A stretch of 45,305 nt of DNA from Pseudomonadota bacterium. GTDB lineage: Bacteria; Pseudomonadota; Gammaproteobacteria; Burkholderiales; SG8-39. The position numbers and the translations under genes were made by a program. Below the pieces are notes generated by a model. That model did no database searches, was not told the origin of the DNA, and saw only the letters and a list, made by a program, of their open reading frames with translations. Positions 1 through 8,248 of the stretch are shown in pieces (position 1 is the stretch's first letter; the number at the start of each line of letters is the position of its first letter). The stretch spans positions 1 through 45,305 of the forward strand of contig JANXRZ010000077.1 in the NCBI GenBank assembly GCA_025352885.1. The letters run 5' to 3'.

Positions 1-1
1 G

Positions 2-2410
2 AGCTACACGATGGACACGGCCCACGACGAGTTTGCGGCGGGCACGGACTACACCGACACGATCACGGTGGCGACGGCCGATGGCACGAGCCAGGTGTTG
101 ACGGTGACGATCCACGGGTCGGACGATGCGACGGTGGTTTCGACCGCCGGCCATGCAGTCCCGACCGTCAATTCATCAACCACTGATATCGGTACGCCAA
201 CCCTAACGGGAAGGATCAGCCCCCTGCACCCGGGCGAGACGCTATCGATAACCGTCAATGGGCGAACATATGTCGCAACTGTTTCAGGTACTACCTGGAC
301 CATTGCGATTCCGGACGAGTTCGCTTTAGCCGACGGTACATATGATGTGACGGCTTTAGTCGCAGATTCTGCGGGCTACGTCGGCCGTGCAACAGGCACG
401 GTCACAGTCGCAAGAACCACTGTCCCAATCACTTCCACGCCGCCCGCGCCGCTCCCGGACCCGGTGCCGCCCACGATTGGCGCACCTGGGGTTCCGATCA
501 CCCCGCTGCCTCCGGTCGTTGACCCGGCTCCGACCACCCTGGTGACGCGATCAGTCGATCCAGTCTTATCCAGCCAGCCTGTCAACATCGCCGGTTCGCT
601 TGCCGGCACGGCAGCACCGGCCGCTCCCGCACCGGCACCGGCACCGGCACCAGCACCGGCGGCTTCCGACGCGGCCGGCAGCGATGCAGCGAGCGCTATC
701 AATGCATTGCCGGCACCTGCGGCGGGCACGCCGTCGCCTTCTACGCCGGCCCCTGCGCCGGTTGAACAGGGCTTCCAGGTTGCGCGCATTACGGAAAGCA
801 CGTCGGCAGCCCGCAGTGCCGAACTCGCGGCGATCACCGTAGGACGCCTGTTCGTGCTCGAAGGGGTGCCCGATGTCCGGGCAGAAGCGCAGTTCCAGGT
901 TCCGCCCGAGGCTTTCGCGCATACCGAAGCCGGCGCAGTAATCCGGCTCGAGGCCAGGCAATCGAACGGAGAACCGCTGCCGGCGTGGCTCGGTTTTAAC
1001 AATGCCACTGGCACTTTCAATGGCTCGCCGCCCGATGGCAAGGCGACCGCTGTGGAGGTGCAGGTCGTTGCGCGGGACAACCAGGCGCGCGAAGCTTCCG
1101 TAATATTCAAGCTCGAGCTGGGCGTCGCTCCGGCACCGGGTTCGGCGCCGAGCGCCAATCTCGATTCAAAAGATCGCGGATTCCCAGTTGCCCGGGTTGC
1201 TGCGGATTCGAGCGCCGGGTCACTCGCGCGCGCGGATGACGCGAAGTCGCTTAGCGGCGATCGTCTGTTTGTGCTGGAAGGAATCAAGAACGCAGTTGGC
1301 AACCAGCAGTTCCAGCTGCCTCCTGAAGCGTTTGCCCACACGGATGCCAAAGCAGTCGTCAAGCTCGAAGCGCGCCAGGCCGACGGCCAGCCGCTGCCGT
1401 CCTGGATCCAGTTCGATCCCGCGAGCGGCCTCTTCCGCGGCACGCCCCCCGATGGCAAGCCGGTTGCCCTCGACATCATCGTCATCGCGCGTGACAACGC
1501 CGCTCGCGAGGCGAGTGTCGTCTTCAAGCTTGAACTGGGCGTTCCGGGCGCCGATGCGCCGGGCGCTTCCCCGGGTGCCCGGCCAACGGGTGCGGGCATT
1601 TCCACGCCCGACGCAGCTCCGCCCGAGGAGTCTTCCGGGAATGCGGCTCCTGGGCAGCCCGGCGGAAGCCGCAGTGCCGACGATCTTGGGGCATTGAAGC
1701 TCTCGCCGCAGGATCTTTCTGGATTGGGCTCTTCGGCCCTGCGTTCACTCGATGCGTTGGGCGCCACGGACAAGGGGTTCCCGGTTTCGCGAGTTCCCGT
1801 GGAATCCTTGCAGCGTGCAAGTTCTGTGGATGGGCAGGTGCTCGCGGAGCAGCGGCTGTTCGTGTTCCAGGGAATTGTTACGGCACGAGGCGACAGCCAG
1901 TTCCAAGTGCCTCGCGATGCGTTCGGGCATACGGATCCCGCTTCCATCGTCGTCGTCGAGGCGCATTCTGCAAGCGGTAGCGCGCTGCCGTCCTGGCTCC
2001 GATTCGATTCAGTAACGGGCGTCTTCCGCGGTACGCCCCCGTTCGGTGAGCGCACGACGATCGAAATCGTTCTTACTGCCCGCGACGAGGAGGGTCGGGA
2101 GGCAAACCTGTCGTTTACGCTCGAACTCGGGGTCAAGCCAGAAGCCGAGCAAGCGGATAAACCCCAGCCGGCCGCCGCGCCCAGTGCCCGCATGGCTGTC
2201 GACGAGGATGGCGATCCAGACGCTGAACCGGAGGTCGTTGTCGCGGGAGTGGACGATGCAGCCGTTAAACAGAAGGTGGAGAAGGCGAAGCCAGTGAAAG
2301 GGGGGGCGCCTACGTTCGCCGAGCAAATCAGGACGGCCAAGTTCGGACGCGATCCGTTGCTTGCCAAGATTCTGGCAAAGGACGCGCCGGCAAAACCTTC
2401 GATCCTGTAA
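2..2410 (+). CDS. C-terminal part of a giant VCBS/Ig-repeat surface or secreted protein (5' end outside window)
   Basis: The reading frame is open to the first bases of the window, so the gene starts upstream and the ATG at 11 is internal. The first 43 residues after that ATG are the end of a VCBS repeat (Y-T-D-T-I-T-V, then V-T-I-x-G-x-D-D-A). Residues 60-134 look like a bacterial Ig-like domain. A Pro/Ala-rich linker follows (135-250, with an AP dipeptide run at about 203-217), then three copies of a ~120-residue module resembling putative-Ig (He_PIG, cadherin-like) domains, and a charged tail. Such architecture is known from large RTX-type adhesins and biofilm proteins; cell-surface or secreted location is inferred. 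A TolC-like gene and two adaptor genes follow on the same strand, which suggests dedicated export. The C terminus shows no sortase, autotransporter or classic RTX nonapeptide motif. Confidence 0.85.
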   Translation, partial: SYTMDTAHDEFAAGTDYTDTITVATADGTSQVLTVTIHGSDDATVVSTAGHAVPTVNSSTTDIGTPTLTGRISPLHPGETLSITVNGRTYVATVSGTTWTIAIPDEFALADGTYDVTALVADSAGYVGRATGTVTVARTTVPITSTPPAPLPDPVPPTIGAPGVPITPLPPVVDPAPTTLVTRSVDPVLSSQPVNIAGSLAGTAAPAAPAPAPAPAPAPAASDAAGSDAASAINALPAPAAGTPSPSTPAPAPVEQGFQVARITESTSAARSAELAAITVGRLFVLEGVPDVRAEAQFQVPPEAFAHTEAGAVIRLEARQSNGEPLPAWLGFNNATGTFNGSPPDGKATAVEVQVVARDNQAREASVIFKLELGVAPAPGSAPSANLDSKDRGFPVARVAADSSAGSLARADDAKSLSGDRLFVLEGIKNAVGNQQFQLPPEAFAHTDAKAVVKLEARQADGQPLPSWIQFDPASGLFRGTPPDGKPVALDIIVIARDNAAREASVVFKLELGVPGADAPGASPGARPTGAGISTPDAAPPEESSGNAAPGQPGGSRSADDLGALKLSPQDLSGLGSSALRSLDALGATDKGFPVSRVPVESLQRASSVDGQVLAEQRLFVFQGIVTARGDSQFQVPRDAFGHTDPASIVVVEAHSASGSALPSWLRFDSVTGVFRGTPPFGERTTIEIVLTARDEEGREANLSFTLELGVKPEAEQADKPQPAAAPSARMAVDEDGDPDAEPEVVVAGVDDAAVKQKVEKAKPVKGGAPTFAEQIRTAKFGRDPLLAKILAKDAPAKPSIL
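767..2131 (+). repeat. Three diverged tandem copies of a ~120-residue Ig-like module
   Basis: Copies lie at 767-1123, 1175-1543 and 1772-2131. Each opens with G-F-x-V-[AS]-R, continues with R-L-F-V-[LF]-[EQ]-G-[IV], then Q-F-Q-[VL]-P and A-F-[AG]-H-T, then L-P-[AS]-W-[LI]-x-F and F-x-G-[ST]-P-P, and ends in A-R-D, E-A-x and L-E-L-G-V. The W-L-x-F and G-x-P-P pattern is typical of putative-Ig/dystroglycan-like domains. Linkers between copies differ in length (about 17 and 76 residues). Confidence 0.85.
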
Positions 2411-2451
2411 GGATTGCGGAATTTGCCCGCGTATCACATTGGCTAACAAGC

Positions 2452-2457
2452 TAGAAT
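2452..2457 (+). promoter_or_regulatory. Possible -10 element of the export genes (TAGAAT)
   Basis: TAGAAT lies in the 88-bp gap after the giant gene, about 41 nt before the proposed GTG start at 2499. No good -35 hexamer stands at 16-18 bp, so this is weak. If real, it would allow tolC/hlyD expression apart from the giant gene. Confidence 0.25.
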
Positions 2458-2498
2458 CGTCCTTCAAGGCAGAATCCGAAAAATTTCCCGGGGTGCGG

Positions 2499-4583
2499 GT
2501 GCGGTCACAAATCCAAATAACATCCGCGCATTGCGTAGCGCTTTTCTGTGGCGCAGCCGTCTTCCTCGGCGGTTGTTCCGTGTTTCCAGTTGCCCTCGAT
2601 GCGGGACAGCGGGAGCGAATTGCAAGCGAAGCCGAAGCGAAACTGTTCGCCGGGCAGGAGCCGCTCAACAAGCCCGTAAGCCTGTACGAGGCGACTGCTC
2701 GCTCGCTCAAGTACCAGATGGAATTCCGCGTGCGGCAGATGGAGCAGGCGGTCGCGCTCGGCCAGCTCGAGGTCGGAAAATTCGACATGCTGCCCAAGCT
2801 CACCGCAACGGCCGGCTATACGACACGAAATAACGATTCCTTCGGCTTCGGGTTTTCACCGAACGGGACAGTGGCCACTAACCCATCGGCTTCTCAGGAG
2901 CGCACGCGCAATACCTCCGGCGTGTCGTTCACGTGGAGCGTGCTCGATTTCGGCCTGAGCTATTACCGGGCGCAGCAATTGGCCGACCAGAGCCTGATCG
3001 CCGAAGAAAGGCGTCGCAAGGCCATGCAGAACCTTGTGCAGGACGTACGCCTCGCATGGTGGAAAAGCGAGGCGGCGCAGCGGCTGCTTCCCCAGATCGA
3101 CGAGTTGCTCGAGGAAGTCGAGTTGGCAATCGAAAAGTCCCGTGTGATCGAGAGCCGCAAGCTGCTTCCTCCGATGCAGACGGCTACATTGCGCCGGGGC
3201 CTGCTCGACCTGGAGCAGCAGATCAGCCTCCGAAGGCAGGACCTCGCGCAGTCGCGCGTCGAGCTTGCTGCGCTCCTCAATACGCCGCCCGGAACGCAGG
3301 TGCAGATCACACCGCCGAGCCGGTTTCCTGCAGCAACGCTCGAGCTCCGGACCCAGATGGAAGTGCTCGAGGCAGTCGCCTTGAGGAATCGCCCCGAGTT
3401 GGGTGAGGAGACCTACAAGACGCGCGTCAACGAGATCGAGGCGCGCAAGGCCGTCCTCGGCCTCATGCCCAACCTCAACCTCGACACGGGTTACAACTAC
3501 GACAGCAACCGGTTCCTGGTGAACAACACCTGGCTGTCCCTGGGCTTGAGCGTGGCGTTCAACCTTGTGAAAGCCTTCTCCCTTCCTGCGGTCAATCGCT
3601 CTGCCGAGGCGCAGCGCCGGCTGGACGAAACCAGGCGCCTGGCGATGGCGATGGCCGTCATGACGCAAACCCGCATTGCCGCGGTTCGCTACACCCTGCT
3701 TGCGCATGAATTCAGCGTGTGGGACCAGGCCACGCGCGATGACGAGCAGATCGTAGGATTTCTGGCATCCAGCGCAGAGGTCGGCGTAGACACCGAGTTC
3801 GAGCTGATCCGCGCAAAGGCGCGATACCTGGTCAGCAAGATCAACCGCGACATCACCTATGCCAATCTCGAGGCGTCCCTTGGCCGCATCTACAATTCGA
3901 TAGGGCTGGACGCGCTGCCCTCCGAGGTCGACAGTCATGAAACCAGCGCCCTCGCGGACCAGATGCAAACGCGCCTCGTTGCATGGGAAGACGAGAACTT
4001 CGCCCCGAAAGCGATTCCGCCCGAACTGGCGCTGGTCATCGGCGAGATAGAAGGCGTTCCCCGTTCCGCGCTCAAGGAATTTCGCGAGTCGATCGTGCGA
4101 ATCCTCGACTTGTCGAAGATTCGCATCGCCGAGGCCGCCGATGCAAAGCTCGCGTTCAACTCCGCCGTGTTCCTCGATCCGCCCCGCGATGGCGGCCGGC
4201 CTGCGCGAATCAAGGTTGCCCTGCTGGACCCGGTTTCGGGCGCGGTCGCATTCTCTTCCGAGTTCAAGACCACGCTAAGCGAGCCAGTGGACGACGCGCA
4301 GTGGCGCACACTTGGCGAAGGCGCCGCTTATCGCATCGTCGGCCCCCTGGCGCGGATCCGCTTGGGAAAAACGGTGACCCAAAAAACCTTGTCCGTCCCT
4401 TGGGGCGACCCGAACCTGAAGCTGGCGCGCGATGCCGGGTCGCCTGGAAGCTCGCAAGCCGCCGCAATACCTGCTTCACCCGTAAGCGCGTCCCTTCCGC
4501 TGCGTATCTCTCGCGAACTTTCGTGGCCACCGGTCGAGCGCATGTCAAAAATAGACTTCGATGAAGGCCGACGTGCACAATAA
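2499..4583 (+). CDS. TolC-family outer-membrane efflux lipoprotein with long C-terminal extension
   Basis: Predicted outer-membrane channel for export of substrate from a periplasmic adaptor. With the GTG at 2499 as start the protein has 694 residues and begins with a lipoprotein signal ending in the lipobox L-G-G-C (Cys26). A GTG at 2493 is equally possible; the ATG at 2361 would put about 46 extra residues before the signal peptide and overlap the upstream gene, so I rejected it. Residues ~60-485 show the usual TolC/OEP pattern of long helices and two beta segments (for example L-P-K-L-T-A-T-A-G-Y, and R-P-E-L with P-N-L-N-L-D later). TolC proteins usually have 430-500 residues; here about 190 more follow, with no domain I recognise. 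The stop overlaps the next gene by 23 bp, implying translational coupling. Confidence 0.85.
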   Translation: MRSQIQITSAHCVALFCGAAVFLGGCSVFPVALDAGQRERIASEAEAKLFAGQEPLNKPVSLYEATARSLKYQMEFRVRQMEQAVALGQLEVGKFDMLPKLTATAGYTTRNNDSFGFGFSPNGTVATNPSASQERTRNTSGVSFTWSVLDFGLSYYRAQQLADQSLIAEERRRKAMQNLVQDVRLAWWKSEAAQRLLPQIDELLEEVELAIEKSRVIESRKLLPPMQTATLRRGLLDLEQQISLRRQDLAQSRVELAALLNTPPGTQVQITPPSRFPAATLELRTQMEVLEAVALRNRPELGEETYKTRVNEIEARKAVLGLMPNLNLDTGYNYDSNRFLVNNTWLSLGLSVAFNLVKAFSLPAVNRSAEAQRRLDETRRLAMAMAVMTQTRIAAVRYTLLAHEFSVWDQATRDDEQIVGFLASSAEVGVDTEFELIRAKARYLVSKINRDITYANLEASLGRIYNSIGLDALPSEVDSHETSALADQMQTRLVAWEDENFAPKAIPPELALVIGEIEGVPRSALKEFRESIVRILDLSKIRIAEAADAKLAFNSAVFLDPPRDGGRPARIKVALLDPVSGAVAFSSEFKTTLSEPVDDAQWRTLGEGAAYRIVGPLARIRLGKTVTQKTLSVPWGDPNLKLARDAGSPGSSQAAAIPASPVSASLPLRISRELSWPPVERMSKIDFDEGRRAQ

Positions 4584-5466
4584 ATCGGCAGCACTGCTTG
4601 GTGCCTTGATTGCCATCGGCGTGGTTCTGGACGCGGTTGCGCAAGCCCCTCAACCGGCTCCCAAAGCAACCGCGCGGCCCGCCCTGGCTCCTGCTCCGGC
4701 GGCGCCGCCCTCCGTCCAGCCGCCGCCTTCCACCGCATCCCAGCCCGCGGGGCGCCTGGGCATGGGTGCGCTGCTCGAGCAGTTCACGACGCTCGACGAA
4801 CGGGACATCTCCGTGCTCGTGACCTCCGGAGATGAAACCACGCTTTCCAGCCAGATGGCGGGCAAGATCAAGAAGATCCATTTCGGCCTGGGCGACAACG
4901 TCGGGGTGAAGGCCGTGTTGCTCGAATTCGATTGCGAGGAACAGGACGCCCAGCTTCAGTCAGCCGAAGCGGAGTACCGCGGCGCACGCGAAACGCACCT
5001 CACCAAGCTCAGGCTGCAGGCGCTCGGTGCGGCCGGCGAGCTGGAAGTAACTGTCGCGGCTTCCGGCGCTGACAAAGCGAAGAGCCAGGTCACGCTGCGC
5101 GAGTCGCAACTGGCCTACTGCAAGGTCACCGCGCCGTTTACCGGCCGGCTCGTAAAGCTGAAAGTGAAGCAGGCCGAAAGCGTGTCGCTCGGCCAGCCGC
5201 TCGTCGACCTGGTGAATCCGGGTTCGCTGAAGGCGCAGCTCTACGTTCCGGCCGCATGGCTCAACTGGCTGCGTCCCGGGGCGCATTTCACGGTCAAGAC
5301 GGCGCAGGACGGTCGGAGCTACCGGGCGCGCGTGTCCAAGCTCAACGCGCGTGTCGAAGGGGTCAGCCAATCCCTCGAGCTGGAAGCGCGCTTCGAAGGG
5401 TCCACGCAAGGCCTCCTCCCCGGCATGGTGGGCACCGCCGTATTTCCCGACCGCCCCAAGCCGTGA
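4561..5466 (+). CDS. Periplasmic adaptor (HlyD/membrane fusion protein family), short
   Basis: A 301-residue adaptor expected to link an inner-membrane component to the TolC-like channel. The N terminus (about 28 residues) is a signal peptide or membrane anchor ending near A-V-A-Q-A, followed by a Pro/Ala-rich linker to about residue 62. Two halves of a lipoyl/biotinyl-like domain (about 95-125 and 188-218; G-K-I-K-K-I-H-F-G-L-G-D-N-V and A-P-F-T-G-R-L) flank a short helical hairpin, and a beta-barrel domain follows. The hairpin is short for a type I secretion HlyD and more like RND-type adaptors. The ATG lies inside the end of the upstream gene, and the stop overlaps the next start in GTGA, so the three genes form one translationally coupled unit. 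Confidence 0.88.
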   Translation: MKADVHNKSAALLGALIAIGVVLDAVAQAPQPAPKATARPALAPAPAAPPSVQPPPSTASQPAGRLGMGALLEQFTTLDERDISVLVTSGDETTLSSQMAGKIKKIHFGLGDNVGVKAVLLEFDCEEQDAQLQSAEAEYRGARETHLTKLRLQALGAAGELEVTVAASGADKAKSQVTLRESQLAYCKVTAPFTGRLVKLKVKQAESVSLGQPLVDLVNPGSLKAQLYVPAAWLNWLRPGAHFTVKTAQDGRSYRARVSKLNARVEGVSQSLELEARFEGSTQGLLPGMVGTAVFPDRPKP

Positions 5467-6815
5467 CCGAGCCGGCGGCAGAACCCAAAAGCGTCAACAT
5501 CGCCGCAGAACTGCTGGAGTTCCAGCGCAAGCTGCAGGCATGCAAGTCCGTTCGTGAGCTGGCTTTCGTGGCCGCGAACGAGGGGTTCGGCGTGCTGCGG
5601 TTCGACCAGGCGGTCATGTGGCAGTACGCGATCCGTTCGCAGGTCGTGGTCGAATCGGTATCCGGACTCGCGGAAGTCACGCATGAGGCGCCGTATGTCC
5701 AATGGCTCGTCCAGGCAGCTGCGCATTTTGCGGCGGCGCCGGGCCAGCCGGTCGTCGTTTCGGCGCTCGGCGACCTGCCTCCTGCGCTCGCCGAGGACGG
5801 CGCCGAATGGTGTCCTGACCAACTGATGCACTGTGCGCTGCAAAGCCCCGACGGGATCACCATCGGCGGGTTGTTGTTTGCGCGCGAAGAGCCTTTCACT
5901 GATGTCGAGCGGGCCATCGCGCAATGGATGGGTGCCTCGGCCGGGTTTGCGCTCTGGGCCTGGCGGCGCGATTACCGGCCGGTGCGCAGGTGGCTCCAGC
6001 GGACCTCGACCAGGCGGTTGCTGATCGGCGCGGGCATCGTCGCCGCCCTGCTGGCGCTGGTTCCCGTTCGCCTTTCGGCACTGGCGCAGGCCGAGATCAC
6101 CCCGGTGAAACCGTATCCCATCACTGCGCCCGTGGAAGGCGTTGTCGACTCCATCAAGGTCCAGCCCAACCAGATCGTGAAAGCCGACGAGCCCCTGGTC
6201 GTGCTGAACGACACGACGACCCGGAACAAGCTTGCGGTGGCCGTCAAGGCGCTGGACATAGCGAAGGCCGACCTTCAGAGAGCGATCAACAAATCCTTTT
6301 CCGACGAGGCGAGCAAGGGTGAGCTAAACGTCCTCGACGCGCGGGTAAGGGAGAAGGTCGCCGAAGTGGCATTCCTTTCCGAGATGCTCGACCGCTACAG
6401 CATCTCCGCGCCGCAGGGTGGCCTTGCCATTTTTGCGGACGCCGAAGAGTGGCGGGGCAAGCCCGTCCAGCCGGGCGAGCGCATCATGGTCATTGCCGAC
6501 CCGTCCATGGTGGAGGTAACCGTGTATGTGCCGCCGGAAGACGCGATCCAGCTTGACCTCGGCAGCGAAGTTTCCGTTTTCCTGAACATCGATCCGCTCT
6601 CCCCGTTGAAAGCCAAAATCGTGCAGACCAGTTACGAGACGATCACGATGCCGGACAACAGCCTGGCGTATGTCGTGAAGGCGAAATTGCGCGAGGGATC
6701 GCTCCCGCGGATCGGGTTGCGGGGTACGGCCAAGGTCTATGCAGAAGACGTTTCACTCGGCTACTACCTCATGCGCAAGCCCATCCTGTTCCTGCGCAAG
6801 AGTTTCGGGATCTGA
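5463..6815 (+). CDS. Inner-membrane HlyD-family adaptor with N-terminal GAF-like domain
   Basis: A 450-residue protein. Residues ~15-165 resemble a GAF-type domain and should be cytoplasmic; residues ~185-203 form one transmembrane helix after a basic stretch; ~213-250 and ~312-347 are the two halves of a lipoyl/biotinyl-like domain (I-T-A-P-V-E-G-V-V and I-S-A-P-Q-G-G) around an alpha-helical hairpin; ~349-428 is a beta-barrel domain. The GTG start at 5463 overlaps the previous stop by 4 bp; an in-frame start further upstream would lie wholly inside the previous gene. A sensor-like domain on the cytoplasmic side of an export adaptor is uncommon and may couple export to a signal. No pump gene follows: the next gene is convergent, 7 bp away. 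Confidence 0.85.
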   Translation: MTEPAAEPKSVNIAAELLEFQRKLQACKSVRELAFVAANEGFGVLRFDQAVMWQYAIRSQVVVESVSGLAEVTHEAPYVQWLVQAAAHFAAAPGQPVVVSALGDLPPALAEDGAEWCPDQLMHCALQSPDGITIGGLLFAREEPFTDVERAIAQWMGASAGFALWAWRRDYRPVRRWLQRTSTRRLLIGAGIVAALLALVPVRLSALAQAEITPVKPYPITAPVEGVVDSIKVQPNQIVKADEPLVVLNDTTTRNKLAVAVKALDIAKADLQRAINKSFSDEASKGELNVLDARVREKVAEVAFLSEMLDRYSISAPQGGLAIFADAEEWRGKPVQPGERIMVIADPSMVEVTVYVPPEDAIQLDLGSEVSVFLNIDPLSPLKAKIVQTSYETITMPDNSLAYVVKAKLREGSLPRIGLRGTAKVYAEDVSLGYYLMRKPILFLRKSFGI

Positions 6816-6822
6816 GCAGACT

Positions 6823-8193
6823 CTAGCGACCCGGCGCCCAGCTCGCCCGGTACACCGCCCATGCAGTGAAGCCGCCGTACACGAGCATGGCTGCGGCGAT
6901 CACCAGGAAGACACCCGACACCGGAGCGCCCGCGTGCAGGGCTGCAAACCCACCCACGGTCGCAATCAGGAGCCTGAACGCCCCTGCAAGGAGCGGCATC
7001 GCCATGCGGCCCGCACCCTGTGAAGCGAAGTAAAGGGCAACGCCGACTGCGAGAAACGGGTAGCACGGCGCCACCCGTCGAAGATACTGGCTGCATGCTT
7101 CGAGCACCGCCGGGTCTGAGCTGAAGAGGCCGGCCCAGGCATTGGGGAATACGGACACGAATGCGCCGATCGCAAGGCCCACGCAGGCGGCGATCGATGC
7201 GCCCGTCCAGGCAATGCGCTTGGCTCGCTCGACCTGCCCGGCCCCGATATTAGTCCCGATGTGCGCAACCAGCGCCTGGCCGATCGCGAATACCAGCGGC
7301 ACCTGCATGAGTTCCAGTCGCACGCCGACGCCATATCCCGCAAGCGCGGCGGTTCCATAGCGCCCGACCAGGCCCGTGAGCAGGATCGCGGTGAGCACGG
7401 TCAGCATCGAATTCAAGGACGAAATGGCGCCGACCCGCAGGATTTCCCAAAACATGCGGCCATCGAGCCGCAGATCCTCCCGCAAGGGCCGTAACCGGCT
7501 CCCGGGCCGCATCAGGTAAGCGAGCATCACAAGCGAAGCAAAGCCGAAATTGACTACATACGCCACGCCAGCTCCGCCAATGCCAAGTTTTGGCAGCGGC
7601 CCCGCTCCCAGCACGAGCATTCCGGAAAGCGGGATGTGGAGCAGGGTGGCGCCGATGAGAACCGCCGCGGGGACGACCATGTTGCCCGAGCCGCGCAGGA
7701 TGCTTGCAAGCGTGTTGGCCAGCCAGACCAGCACGGCGCCGGCGAAAATGATGTTCGAATAGTCGAGCGCTTCGGACAGCACGTTCTCTTGTGCGCCGAG
7801 CAGCCGATAGATCGACGGACCGGTCGCAAGCACGCAGACCGTGAAGACCAGTCCAAAGCCAACGCCAATGATCACCGCATGAACGGTGAGGGAGCGCGCG
7901 GCCTTTTCGTTTCCGGCGCCAAGCGAGCGCGCGATTGCCGAAGCGACGCCGCCGCCCATGGCGCCGGCGGACATCATCTGGAGGAGCATGAGCAAGGGAA
8001 AGACAAGCGAAAGCCCGGCCAAAGGCGCCGTACCGAGCCGGCCTACGAAGAATGCGTCGGTGATGCTTACCGCGGACTGGAAGGCGACCAGCACGATGCC
8101 CGGGGCCGCAAGGCGCAGTACGGTGGGCGCTATCGGCGCCGTGAGCAGGCGTTCGATTCGCGAATCGCGCTTGGGAGCGGCGGGCGAGGGCAC
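6823..8193 (-). CDS. MATE family efflux transporter
   Basis: A 456-residue membrane protein with about 12 hydrophobic helices in two similar halves (family norm 440-480). MATE proteins export drugs or organic cations by Na+ or H+ antiport across the inner membrane. Family-type features are the N-terminal P-x-I-L-x-L-A-x-P motif variant (V-L-R-L-A-A-P-G-I), F-V-G-R-L-G near helix 2, and R-G-S-G-N-M in the first half. The start is GTG. It lies 55 bp downstream of the radical SAM gene on the same strand, so it may share that gene's promoter with the LexA box. Its stop faces the stop of the GAF-adaptor gene. The substrate cannot be inferred. Confidence 0.9.
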   Translation of the reverse strand: MPSPAAPKRDSRIERLLTAPIAPTVLRLAAPGIVLVAFQSAVSITDAFFVGRLGTAPLAGLSLVFPLLMLLQMMSAGAMGGGVASAIARSLGAGNEKAARSLTVHAVIIGVGFGLVFTVCVLATGPSIYRLLGAQENVLSEALDYSNIIFAGAVLVWLANTLASILRGSGNMVVPAAVLIGATLLHIPLSGMLVLGAGPLPKLGIGGAGVAYVVNFGFASLVMLAYLMRPGSRLRPLREDLRLDGRMFWEILRVGAISSLNSMLTVLTAILLTGLVGRYGTAALAGYGVGVRLELMQVPLVFAIGQALVAHIGTNIGAGQVERAKRIAWTGASIAACVGLAIGAFVSVFPNAWAGLFSSDPAVLEACSQYLRRVAPCYPFLAVGVALYFASQGAGRMAMPLLAGAFRLLIATVGGFAALHAGAPVSGVFLVIAAAMLVYGGFTAWAVYRASWAPGR

Positions 8194-8248
8194 GCGCTGA
8201 GACTATCAGCCCTTCGCGTGCGCAGCGACCCGGATAACGAATCGCCGG

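Noticed and set aside
614..661. Short tandem CACCGG-type repeat as a phase-variation tract
   Set aside because: The unit is hexanucleotide-like and encodes Ala-Pro, so length changes would keep the frame; it reads as an ordinary Ala-Pro linker.
376..2367. 663-codon open frame on the minus strand opposite the VCBS/Ig gene
   Set aside because: It is antisense to a clear coding sequence, rich in Ser/Ala/Pro/Gly with no domain, as expected from the complement of GC-rich repetitive codons.
2361..2498. ATG at 2361 as start of the TolC-like gene
   Set aside because: It would add about 46 residues before a lipoprotein signal peptide and overlap the upstream gene; a GTG at 2499 or 2493 places the lipobox at a normal distance.
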